Shown in pieces: positions 33,512 through 44,106 of a stretch of DNA of 64,000 nt. The notes under the pieces are model-generated. The model was not told where the DNA came from and did not search any database. It saw only the letters and a program-made list of their open reading frames with translations. Positions within the stretch are counted from its first letter, which is position 1, and each line of letters starts with the position of its first letter. The stretch comes from Blasia pusilla. Lineage: Eukaryota; Marchantiophyta; Marchantiopsida; Blasiales. The DNA is taken from NCBI GenBank assembly GCA_050084515.1, contig CM114271.1, forward strand, positions 47,740,001-47,804,000. The letters run 5' to 3'. The translations under genes and the position numbers were made by a program.

Positions 33512-36480
33512 TTGAGAATGGAGGAGAATTTGAGAAGATATGGATGGTCCCATCTTTGTCGGGTACCAAAATCCAGAGATGGATGGGACTCGTCGAATGA
33601 TGAGTGGCTCGCTCACGAGCAAGCCATCAAGCGGGAGCAAGGGGAGAAAATGATGCAAATAGCCTTGCATGGTGTTCAACTTCAGCAAGAAAGTGTAAAC
33701 CGGGATTTCCAAGACTTAGATGTTGGCCTTGATATCCATCAGATGCTAGATTAAATTTTCCAGCAATATGACATACTTCATGAAGTTGAAGATGGGGATG
33801 ACGATGCAGATGGGATAGAGCCTGCCAATGAGGAATGCAAAGAGGGAAGTGGAAACAAGGGACCAGAGTACGATGAGCTAGCGGACAAATGCAAGCCATT
33901 ATTTCCCGTTGCTAAAACTTCAGTACTTGCTTTTGTGATGTTGATGTTTAATATCCAAACCACCCATAGCATCCCAAATGTTGCTCTAAACGAGATCTTG
34001 AAAGCTTTGGGCAAGATTGTTCTTCCCACAATAAACATGGTTCCCCCAAGCTATTATGCTGCCAGTAAACTAATCGGTAAGTTGGGGATGGGTTACAATT
34101 CCATCCACGCATGCCCTAGTGGATGTGTCCTCTTTCAGGGAGACTTAATGGCTGTAGATAATTGCCCAATGTGTGGTAAGTCTAGGTTCAAGCAAATGGG
34201 AAGGTCATTGGTGCCCTCTAAAGTTCCTTTCAACATTTCCTTGTTATCCCTAGGCTGAACCGGATGTTTAGATGTAAGACCTTGTCTGAATTATTAACTT
34301 GGGCACGAGATAACAAGAGCAAGGATGGATTGGTGAGGCAAATTGCTGATAGCAAGGCGTGGAAGCATATGGACAATGGTGTAAGCCCTTTTTTTGACAA
34401 ATCAAGCTCATGGTCAACCTGTCCAGTGCTATTGTTAAACTACAATCTGCCTCCTTGGCTGCAAACCAAGAAAATTTTCATGATGTTCGCTCTAATTATA
34501 CCCAGGAAGAAGAGTGTCAATGCCCAAAACATTGACATATTTTTACTTCCTTTAGTAGAAGAGTTCCAAGAGTTGTGGAAAGAAGTCCAATTTCAAGATG
34601 TTAGGAAGTTATAAGGCTATTGGAATTTCACTTTTAGGGCAAGTCTCATCTGGACCATAAATGATTGTCGTGCATATGGAACCATAGTTGGACAAAGTCA
34701 TGGGGAAAAGCTTGGGTGTGCCATATGTGGACCAAGTGTTGATTCTAATTTTTCAAAATCGTGTGGAAAGCCCATATATGGTTTTCATCAGAGTTACCTT
34801 CCGATGAGTCACCAATGGAGGAGTCGTAGATTTGGTGCATATTTCAATGGGAATGCAGAGCTTAGAGGCCCCGTGCCTAGATTGACGGCCCAAGACATTC
34901 TATTATGGGCTAATGAGAAAAAATAGTATGACGAGAGTGGGGGTCACGAAGACGGGCAAGATGATCCTTACAAGAGGACCCGAGTTTAAAGGAGGAGCAT
35001 TCTATTTGGTCTCCCCTACTAGGAAGTATCCATCCTATGTGTATGAACTAGTAATTTGTTGTGGTACTGATTCTTTCTAAAATTGGTGTGTTTTGTGTGA
35101 GGGTATTTTTACTTCCTTAATACATTTTCAGCATCTTCTTATATGGCATACATAAGATGTCACGCATGTGGAGAAGAATATAGCTGAAAATTTGGTGAAG
35201 ACCTTATGGGGAGTTAAAGATACGATCAAAGTCAGGAAAGACATGGAGGCTCGCGGTATAAGGTCCCATTTGTGGTTGCAACCACATCCCAGTAGAGCGC
35301 AAGGACTATTGAAACCTCTTGCTGATTATTGTCTCACTGCCCATGAGTTAAATATCTTCATATCCAGTACAACAGCTGAAAGTGCCATCTGGTTATTGCA
35401 AGGAATTACGCAAGCATGTTGTAGCTCGCAAGTTAGGAAACATGAAGTCACATGACTACCATGTTTTCATTCACCAAATTCTACCTTATTGCGTCCGTGG
35501 TCTCTTGAAGGACCCTGTGAGGATGACAATCTTGAGATTATCTCAGATTTTGCAAATAGTGTGTTTGAAAGTTTATGATCCAGCCACCTTTGAAAAACTT
35601 CGTGAAGATACAACCTTGACACTATGTCTTTTAGAAATGGATTTCCCACCATCTTTTTTGATGTGATGACATATCTCCGAATTCGTTTTGTCGAGGAGTT
35701 AGACATTTGTGGACAAGTGGCTTGTCATTGGATGTATCCAATAGAGAGATATATGGTATACATGAAGAAGTAGGTGCGATCAAAAGCCCGTCTCGAAGGT
35801 TGTATGGCTGAGGGGTATGTAAGGGATGAGGCAATAGGCTTTGTAACAGAGTGCATGAAATGCTTTGAAGACATCAAGACCCGACTGTGGGATGATGGTG
35901 AGGAAGATGGTGTTGCCGGTGAAGATCTTGAGGGTGTAGGAACTCCTATTCGACTATCCAAGGAGCTTATCAAATTCGCACATCATTTTGTGTTACACAA
36001 CACTGAGTCCATGGTTGTATGGCATAGATGAAGTACTTCTGTTCTTTTTTATTTGATGTGTAGACATGGTGAATGTATTCCATTTTGAAAAATTTTGTAT
36101 TCAAATCACCATTAAAGATGTCTAATGTCCTTGCAACTGTTGTTGGAAAGGAAGTACGAGTCTGAAAATACAAGCTTACCTTTTGAGGATTGGATTCATC
36201 TTGCTGTTATCCAAGATGCCATAACCCATAATAGAGAATTTGATCCTCAAGTCCTATCCTTATCAATTCCTCCTAATGCCAAATCTCTTTCTTATAAGAG
36301 TATGAAAGCTTAGGGAATCCACTATAGGGTAGAAGGAGTAAATGGCTCCAATGAGTTTACAACCTACGATAGTGGTATAGGGGTTGTCTTTCTTGATGAG
36401 AAGTCTCCTCTTCAGAACTCTACATACTCTTATGTTGGGATGTTAGTGGACATATTGTCCCTTGATTATGGTATGGTAGA
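33512..36480 (+). pseudogene. CACTA/En-Spm-type Tnp2 transposase with DUF4218-like and DUF4216-like tail
   Basis: Decayed frames in collinear order: a zinc-binding block GYNSIHACPSGCVLFQGDLM ... CPMCGKSRFK (34090-34190); the Tnp2 core MFRCKTLSELL, KSKDGLVRQIADSKAWKHMD, LNYNLPPWLQTK, LIIPRKKSVNAQNIDIFLLP and LVEEFQELW (34264-34612); then SLIWTINDCRAYGTIVG and CAICG; THVEKNIAENLVKTLWGVKD (35160-35220); a DUF4218-like stretch (KSHDYHVFIHQILPYCVRGL, LCLLEMDFPPSFL, WMYPIERYMVYMK, ARLEGCMAEGYVRDEAIGF; 35440-35850); and a DUF4216-like tail (YDSGIGVVFLDE, YVGMLVDILSLDYG; 36360-36480). Tnp2 cuts CACTA elements out and reinserts them. Many stops and frame changes make it inactive. It lies between two direct copies of the methyltransferase-like gene's 3' end (32877-33330 and 36567-37040), so it may be a nested insertion. 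Confidence 0.85.
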
Positions 36481-36566
36481 TCAACCGATTGCTTTGATGA
36501 GAGAGAGGTGGGTAAAGGCAGATTGGAACTCACGACATGCTTCCATGAAGATAGCCAAAGAGGGAT

Positions 36567-36794
36567 TCTTACTCTCCTCCGAAGCCGACAGCTCCGATTC
36601 CAGACCCACCATTGGTAGTGACACCATCGTCACTTCCCACGATTCCAAAAATCGGGAGGGCAAGGCCGATAGTAATTCTGGAAGAGCTCTCGACCGATGA
36701 CGAGTGAGTTCAAAGAACTCAAGGAGCCAGCTTGATTGCAGCATTTTGGAGTAGGGATTTATTTGATGACGAGGCAGAAGAATTCATAGAATAG
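36567..36794 (+). pseudogene. second plus-strand copy of the 3' end of the methyltransferase-like gene
   Basis: Matches 32877-33097: PKPTAPIPDPPLVVTPSSLP-like coding with changes, the same GTGAGT donor, the GATTGCAG acceptor and the last exon ending DDEAEEFIE-stop at 36794, followed by the same 3' flank (ATCAAATGTACAGTTCCGAGC). It restarts the right arm after the Tnp2 remnant. Confidence 0.8.
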
Positions 36795-36799
36795 ATCAA

Positions 36800-38640
36800 A
36801 TGTACAGTTCCGAGCTTCCTTCAGATGTAATAAAGGACAAGATTTTTTTGAACGATGATTGTGTTTGTAAAATTTTGTTGAATATATTTTTTGGTCTTGT
36901 CGATTGTGATCGTCCGTGTACTCCGATATTTTGTATTGTAACCGGTCGGATTGCCACGGGTTGCAACTTTTCACTTTTTGACCACTGCACCTTTTTAACC
37001 ACTTCCAAGCAACCTATCGGATTCCGACAGGTTGGCTGCGTGAGTGATCGGACTCTTTCCCTGTAAGTCCAACTTTACAGGCATTTTGGCGGGCTTCTTC
37101 ACTTTGGCACCTTCCCCTAGTTTCGTCAAACAAGTCTTAGGCTTCCTCTCTTATCTAAGACGTGTTGGATTCCTACTACCTGGCTGAGGACATGATGGTG
37201 TCTCCAAGGACGGAGCATATATTGATAGTGGATAGGTGTCACCTTGTAGAGTATACAAGATTTACTGCCGAGGAAGGGGTGGAATCTTGTACAATCAGGT
37301 TACATGGGACCGTTATGGTGTACCTAGGGGGGGGCCAAGGCTCTCGAATTCACCAACATTTTCAATCCCCGTCTACAATCGGCCAGAGGAGCCACTTGTA
37401 TCCCAGGACATTCCTTTTGTATATGAACCTAGGAGAGTTAGGAGTAAATTTGTAGATGACGAGGCTGAAGAAATCATAGACTAGATCAAATGTACATTTC
37501 TGAGCTTCCTTCGGATGTAATAAAGGACAAGATTTTTTCAAACAATAATGGTGTTTGTAAAATTTTGCTGAATATTTTTTTTGGACTTGTCGATTGTGTT
37601 CGTCTAGCTACTCACAATGTTTATTTTCCAACCCGTCTGATTCTGACGGGTTGCAAATTTTCACTTTTCTCATAGGGAGAAAGTCTGATCACTCAAGCAG
37701 CCAACTTGTCGGAATCCGATAGCTTGCCTAGAAATGGTTAAAAAGTTGCAGTGGTAACTTCTGAGGCATTGTGGCGGACTTCTTCACTTTTAGCTCGTTT
37801 CCCTAGTATCGTCAAACCAGTCGTAGGCTTATTTTCTTCTCTAACACGTGCTCGATTCCTACTACTTGTCACATTTCCATTTCGGATTCCCAACTAGTTG
37901 GATCTTTGTGGGTGCAGGGTGGAATGGAATCACTTCTCAAAAATTTTCCTTTGTTATGGTGAGCTTGCTTGCAAGAGGTGCAAGCCATCTGATTTCGACG
38001 GGTTGCAAGAGTTGCAACCTATAAAATTCCGACGGATTGCGAGGGGTGTAGCTTCTCGGTTTCTCAGATTTAGGATTTGAATGAAGGGACATCAGTTCCT
38101 CTTTATTCCAGACAGCTAACAATCTTTTGGTTCAGTTATCATCCCGTGTGTTCACATTTCACAAAGTTGGTCTTGAGCAAACATCATTCATTATGGGGCA
38201 ATTCAGGGAAGGCCATGATGCAAGCAAAAATCCCTACAAAAAGAGAGGTTGGCATCGTACCCGATGCGCATCCGGGTGAGGTCTCATGACACATTAACAC
38301 TTCAGAGACACTTGGGAATGGGGGAAGCTCAACAATTTTCATTTTGGTCATGTGTTGCCAATGGTTTTCCATAATGTATAATGAGTATTGATGCCTTTTG
38401 CAATAAGAGTCAACAATCATTTACAGGCATTCCCTTGTGCCTTTCTTTTGCAAGAAGAGATGTCAATCCATAATGTCAATCAAATATTCCGAGAAGTTAA
38501 ACCTTGAAAAGCACCGCAATCTGTTGAGGCCATTGTTAGAGTCTTTATTTGAACCTTTCATTGAGATGAGATTGCTACTTCTGGTCAAATTATTTGCCAA
38601 TGGTCCTCCAACAAAAATACCCACAGGCACAACTCATGAG
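36800..38640. repeat. right subterminal arm of element E
   Basis: Mirror of the left arm. It includes a coding-like frame 37236-37484 (DRYGVPRGGPRLSNSPTFSI ... RRVRSKFVDDEAEEIID-stop) that ends with the same C-terminal module and 3' flank as the methyltransferase-like gene. It also has palindrome copies at 36945-37040, 37625-37735 and 37975-38040. About 300 bp (38290-38600) have no counterpart in the left arm. Confidence 0.75.
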
Positions 38641-38927
38641 ATCGAGACAGGCAATGTGAAGAAACTTAGGCTCACATGGAGAGTGATGGAAATTTTTTTG
38701 TAGTGGTCTTATGATGTCTACTTGTTTTTCACCCCCTGGAAAAAGGAGGTTTCTTTAGGCCCGAATGTGGACCACTACCTACTCTCTTCTAAAGATTTCA
38801 TGAATTTGAAAGCAAACAAAAATTTCAAATATGTCAAAAAGTTTTGAAGAGAGGAGGCGGATTTGGCCCTTTTTTTTAAGAGAGACTCTCCTCTCTTCCT
38901 CTCTCTTGCCGAGAATACCAGCCCCCC
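38641..38927 (-). repeat. right terminal inverted repeat of element E
   Basis: Reverse complement of 19580-19888; ends AGAATACCAGCCCCCC. The flank that follows (GCTTGCTTGCC) matches neither the left flank CGCCAAC nor the remainder of element C's LTR, so no target duplication can be assigned. Confidence 0.85.
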
Positions 38928-40100
38928 GCTTGCTTGCCCTTGCAACGACCCATATCATCAGTAGTGGATCAAAGGGTAATATTTACTCTCGATCTCTATT
39001 CTGGTTTTTGGTTTTGGTTGCATTTCCAAGCTAATGTTGAAAGGTTTGTTGTGCATACTCATTTTCCATAGTTCTTATTGATCATATGAAGTGCATTGCC
39101 TCTCAAATTGTGGACATTGGAAGGGACTCCGTCAGATGCCACCTTGCAAATACAACCATATCCTCAGTCACCTTGGTCACAAAATCATATGCCATGGTGG
39201 TTTCCAATGATGATGCAAGCACCAATGTCATTTGGTAATCAATTCCAACAACAATGGCCTAGCTACCACCGGGCAAACTTCTCACCATGGCCCCCCTTCT
39301 TGGGTAAGGATTCAGTTATGTGATTCAAAACAATTGTTGTCATGTTTAGATCTGTATCATGAGACCATCCTGAACAAATGAGATTATATTATATTGTGCT
39401 TGACAGGGAGGAGGGCCATTCCCACCACCACCTCCACATCCACCACCTTGTTCCTCCGAGGTTGAAGATGACCAACTATATTGCAGTAGCTCACAATCAT
39501 GCGCAACACCAAGCCCAACAAAAAATGTGTCTTCTCGACAAGGTGCAAGTGTAGGTATGCATCATTGGTTATGTGACTGTGTTTAAGTTTCAGGTTTGAT
39601 AACATTCTAGTTTGATGATAATGTTTAGAACTGAGTATGGGTTCCCTAACACACAAAGATGAATTTGAAATAATTCTTTTAGGAGAAAGGAAGAGTAGGT
39701 CCAAGCGTGACCTATGGAAGCGTGATGTGTCAATCCGCAAAGAGTAGAATCTGAAGCCTAGATGCAAATTACTACCGAGTGGCCATCCAAAAACCAAGGT
39801 TCTAGGCTATGAGCCTTGGTTGAATGAATTGAAGGTACGGGTGATGAGGTACCTCGATCTGTCATGCGTTGAGATTAGTAAGACAAACTCAATGAGCATG
39901 GCAGTCATATCGTGCGTATACACATTGCTATACAATATACATCGCTGGTCACATCCACACCACACAACACCGATTTTCCCCACACATAGGTAGATCCACA
40001 CATGTACAGAAATCAACTCATACATATACATGGAGATCACACAACCGCCCCCCTAGCTAGCAGTTGGATCCCCCTAACTCCAGATAGAAAATATCACATC
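38928..40100 (+). other. unassigned stretch with Pro/Gln-rich coding-like fragments
   Basis: Plus-strand fragments such as QNHMPWWFPMMMQAPMSFGN (39096-39323), a Pro/His-rich run near 39410-39470 and KLLPSGHPKTKVLGYEPWLN (39755-39835) look like exons of a transposon-borne protein, with splice-like GTAAG/CAG signals between them. I do not recognise the family. From 39840 to 40100 nothing is seen. Confidence 0.35.
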
Positions 40101-40142
40101 TCCTTCACATGACCTACTACCCTATACACATCTCAAACACAT

Positions 40143-40414
40143 TCATTGTCTCGTGGGAACTACATCAAGAGGGGGGGTCAGATATGACATATGCCACCAT
40201 AGAACAACCATCACATACCAATATGGTAGCTGCATCCCCTCGCATATCTGCACAAGATACACCTCAATCCTTGAGGTACCACTGCCAAGCTTGGATCCAC
40301 TATCCCATCCACGATTGGAAGATGACATAGCGCACAATTGCGCACATTATCCTTCCAAACCATACCATCCTGTCCCTCCAACATGAGGACTCCGGTCGAT
40401 AATACCTCGTGCAC
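40143..40414 (-). pseudogene. element B: C-terminal PHD finger remnant
   Basis: Two overlapping frames: IVDPSLAVVPQGLRCILCRY and, after a frameshift, LWWHMSYLTPPLDVVP. Together they follow the PHD plan: CxxC, then the WH pair, then the PPL...P stretch. Several zinc-binding Cys are lost compared with element A, which keeps LVCDGCSRGWH at the same place. Confidence 0.7.
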
Positions 40415-40773
40415 ACGTAGGATCGTGCGCCTCGTAGTGACACCTGCTATAAATACCCATAATCTCCAAGATTAAACCTCCTAATCCCTAGACGATAACC
40501 TCCTCCATGAATTTTCGCGTACCTCAATTTATCTCTATGCTGAGGAATAGCTAAGTTCTCAAAGGCCATAGGCGTAACTCTACAAAAAATCTCCACCCTC
40601 TAAGAACATGCTTGTACCCACACATCTTGATCATCAAGATCTAATACCTCCGCCATATCACATCGAATAGCTGTAGGTAAATCGGGCTCTCTCCCAAAGA
40701 GCAAAAAGTACGGTGAAAATGACACCAAGGATGCATATCAACTAAAGCTATAACCCATAGCCAACCATGACAA

Positions 40774-41160
40774 CTATAGGTCCCACTCCCTCAACTGTCC
40801 TCGCTGCAAGCCATACTTGTGCAATCCTCTCTTCATCGTCTGTACTACTCTCTCCGCCAACCCCTCCGCCTCAGGATGATCTCTGGATGTGGTGCGGTGA
40901 TCTATCAACGCCTGATCAGACAAGGCCTGAAATTCTCCCCTGAACTTGGTACCCTGGTCAGTCAACACCTCCACCGGTGCACCAAAGTGACTAAGCACAT
41001 GAGCTAGAAACGCATAAGCTGTTCCCTCGCTGCCTTGTGTGGTAGTGCCACCAACTCTATCCACTTGGAGAAATGCTCCACCATGACCAACACGTACTTG
41101 TGATGACGCCCCATCAATGGCAAAAGTCCCGCAAAGTCTAAACTCCATCGATACCCTAAG
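40774..41160 (-). pseudogene. element B: integrase core
   Basis: The frame contains LSHFGAPVEVLTDQGTKFRG (second Asp) and RTTSRDHPEAEGLAERVVQT (catalytic Glu), as in element A (TDQGTEFREEF, RDHPKADGLAERVVHT). It is followed by GLHKYGLQRGQLREWDL. Confidence 0.88.
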
Positions 41161-41338
41161 CCCATAATCGGCAAAGGATGTAACTACGGAGCGGGAGCAT
41201 TGAAGGATGTTCGCACTCTGTCACATACCATACATCTGGCCACAAAGTGTTGTACCCTAGTATGCATGCCGCGCCACCAATACTAAAGCTGGAGTAAGTT
41301 GTAAGTATTCCAAAATGCCCAAACTCCTCATGGGCATG

Positions 41339-43020
41339 TCACACTTCACATGCTCGCTGGGAAGGATGAGGTACCACTCGTATCCTACCATCTCCCCATA
41401 CCCGCAAAATATGAGTCCCCTCCCACCTGAACCTCTCGGCTCTCTGTAGGATCCAACCCCGGTCCCTAGCACTCATTGTGCTCACTATGACGCCAGTGCG
41501 CAAGAACTCCACAACCTCCATGTCATCATGGATATCACGATCACCTGTCGCCTCCTCACTGACCTTCAGATCCAAAGACTCATCATCCAACCCCACCAGT
41601 GGAGTCATCATCTGTGGTTGACCTACCATAGTCAACCAACAAAGATAGGTAGATGCATGCCAACCGGGCTCCATCTCCTCATTACTCTCTCCGTGCCATA
41701 GAGCTCCTGTGTCGTCTCTTTGACTCGGACATGGGTTATGACTCAACCCATCCGCATCCTGGTTCACCCAACCTAGCCTGTGAACCACCTCAAACTCATA
41801 CTCCTGTAGTAATAGAGCCCACCTAGAGCAAGCTTTCCCGTAAGCTTGTCGGACTCCATCAACCACCTCAACGGCTGATGATAAGTGTGAAAGGGTTGCC
41901 AAATAAATAGCACCTCAAATGTGCCACGAGCCCACACTGCAGCCAAGCACTCTCCCTTGTAGAAGTTGTACTTTGCCTATGCAATGTTAATTGATTGGCT
42001 TGCGTAAGCCACAACAAAATCCCTCTCCTCGTCATCCCTCTGAGTCAGCACTGCTCCTAGAGCCAACATGCTCCAATCCGTATGTAACGGGAATGGGTGA
42101 CCCCTAACCAATCTCTGTAAAATGGGTGAGGACGTCAACCCGTCCTTGAGCTCCTAAAATGCTTGCTCTTGATCATCTCCCCACAACCAAACCTGATGAA
42201 GTCTCGTCAACAAGATCAAAGACTTTGCGATCGCACTAAAACCCTTGACATACCGTCAATAGAAGTTCACGAGTCCCAGAAACGCTCGGACTTGACTCAC
42301 ATCTGTAGGGCATGGAATCTGCGCAATAGCCTCCACCTTTGTTTGGTGAACACCTAACCCACTCGGGTATATGGTGTGTCCCAAGTACTCAATCTGCTCC
42401 TAAAAGAATCTGCACTTTCCTGGATGTAACTTCAGTCCATGTAACTACAATCGCCGAAATATCTCCTCCAAGTGTTGCTCATGCTCCTCAATTGAGGGTT
42501 GTGTACAATGTTATAATGTTACGATGATAAGAATATTATCTATGTAACATCGTAAAAAATCCAAGCTAGCCAAAATCCTATCCATCACTCTTTGAAACTC
42601 CGCATGCGCGTTCCTCAACCCAAATGGTAAGAACCGCCACTGATACAAGCAATCTCTCCCAAACCAATCTATCCCCCAAAATGTTGTCTTCTCCCTGTCC
42701 TCCAACCTGATAAGAAGCAGATGATAGCCAACACGAAGATCTAAAGTACCGAAGATCTTTGCATGCCCTACCGCATCAAAGATCTCCTCAAGAGTAGGCA
42801 TGGCGTACCAATCTAACCTCGTCTGTCGGTTGATAGGACAATAATCTCCACACATCCGCCTATCCATCCAATTGCCATACATATCCTTCTTCGTCGGCAT
42901 GATTGTGGCGGATGCATACTCCCCATGTGACAACTCCACAAGTCTTGCCTCCAACAAGTCGTGACTCCTGCTTTGAATCAAGGCTCGCTCCATATGAGAA
43001 TACTTGTAGGGTCAACGAAA
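41339..43020 (-). pseudogene. element B: reverse transcriptase, RNase H and start of integrase
   Basis: RT frame 42993-42511: MERALIQSRSHDLLEARLVE, RRMCGDYCPINRQTRLDWYA, FGTLDLRVGYHLLLIRLEDR and LRCYIDNILI. The catalytic YIDD has become YIDN, so polymerase activity is lost. RNase H follows with many stops. The frame 41902-41339 has VVHRLGWVNQDADGLSHNPC and ILRVWGDGRIRVVPHPSQRA, the tether and N-terminal integrase. It is collinear with element A at 61200-62800. Confidence 0.88.
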
Positions 43021-43166
43021 GATTGGAGTATCACTAGCCAACTCAATCCGTATTTCGGGACCCTTCAGCATACCCAAGTCTCTCATACTAAAGGCAAAAC
43101 AACTGACATGCCCTCTCAAAAACCTATGGACTCGCCGTGACTCTCCTCCTGTCAACTTAAGACCTA

Positions 43167-43760
43167 TCACAAGCTCCCAAGTCTCACTCGGAGAGGACGT
43201 AACCTCTGACTTTGGTTGGTATGTAGCAACCCTAGCCACCTCCGCAACAACCACTCCACTCTGACGTCCAACACCATGTACGCCAAAGAACATGTTTGAC
43301 TCTCTTGCAAGTGTCGTACTACTCGCAGCATCTCCCAAAACATCCCTGACCTCGGATCTTGCAATCCAAACCCTTGTCCAAGTGATGAATGACCCTGACA
43401 TGGCCATCTAGCAATCACTAAATGAATGGTGCCAACTCTATCCAGATCCTACGCCCCCACCAAAGAGATGTCGGACGGGTTGTGTATGCTGATATCCCCA
43501 TACTGTAGATATCGATAACAACTCAGGATACCTCTGAACCAATCTTGCCATGTGACATATTGATACTCACTGCGGGGTCTCATCTCTCTCCACATAAAGA
43601 AATTGATGCACCTGTATGCTGCTGCACAACTGCAGCCAATCCTATGCAAATCCCTCCGAAAAGATCTAACACCCTAACACCCTCCTCTGGACACTACCAC
43701 ACAATGGGTGTGGTATCCACTGGGGTCAACGTCTCCACTCTAGGAGCCCGATCGCCACCT
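43167..43760 (-). pseudogene. element B: C5-cytosine methyltransferase domain (Dnmt3/DRM-like), 3' part deleted
   Basis: The minus strand at about 43671-43621 reads VLDLFGGICIGLAAVV (AdoMet motif I). At 43407-43392 it reads WPCQG in VIARWPCQGHSSLGQGFGLQ, the PC motif IV with the catalytic Cys, followed by SGMFWEMLRVVRHLQESQ. This matches the Dnmt3 pattern in which the PC loop leads to a GRLFFEF-like helix. The LAYMVLDV stretch stands where element A has ENV. After it several hundred bases present in A (motif VIII region) are missing and the frame runs into the pre-RT segment. The domain is collinear with 59701-60480, so the methyltransferase belongs to the family and was not a single capture. 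Confidence 0.8.
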
Positions 43761-43825
43761 GACTCTCGCTACTCCGGGATAAAGGCATGACTCCACGCCT
43801 GCCTCACGAGGTCGTCGGCACTCCT

Positions 43826-44102
43826 CTATAGTTCTCGAGTCGTACCCCACAATGGTGAAGAGGTCTCGCCAACATGGGAAAAGACACCCGCCATGGCCTG
43901 TCTCTTGGTGGGACTATCCACTACTGGGACATCCTCTGCAAGTGCGTTCCTCTCCAACAACTCTCTTGGCCAGCTAACACTACCTGTGAAAGCTGCCAAC
44001 GTGGTCACTAACTCGTCTCCTGATCGACCATCTTGTCCCGCAAACTGCACGGGTAATTGACTCATTCGCCCATCACCTGAACGCCATCCCTGGCGATAAG
44101 CA
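43826..44102 (-). pseudogene. element B: linker between protease and methyltransferase
   Basis: A 107-residue frame partly beyond the insertion edge. GSVSWPRELLERNALAEDVP and VGETSSPLWGTTREL align with ITWPSDLIEGHVHAEDTP and GGEVPLWGSTK in element A. It is cut at 44102 by the LTR of element F. Confidence 0.75.
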
Positions 44103-44106
44103 ACGG

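Larger units (their letters stand above)
19580..38927. mobile_element. element E: large terminal-inverted-repeat DNA transposon (composite)
   Basis: Bounded by about 300-bp inverted repeats with identical tips (GGGGGCTGGTATTCT...). Inner segments are also mirrored: 19890-20130 with 38070-38290, 20230-20700 with 37490-38040, 20690-20950 with 37160-37480, and 21340-22940 with 31500-33100. It contains a MULE-like transposase (-), a divergent methyltransferase-like gene (+), a partial inverted copy of that gene (-), and a CACTA-type Tnp2 remnant (+) inserted in the right arm. A 27-bp palindrome is scattered throughout. Long inverted arms and a MULE transposase point to the Mutator superfamily, but no 9-bp target duplication is visible and the Tnp2 gene may be a separate nested insertion. 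Confidence 0.7.
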
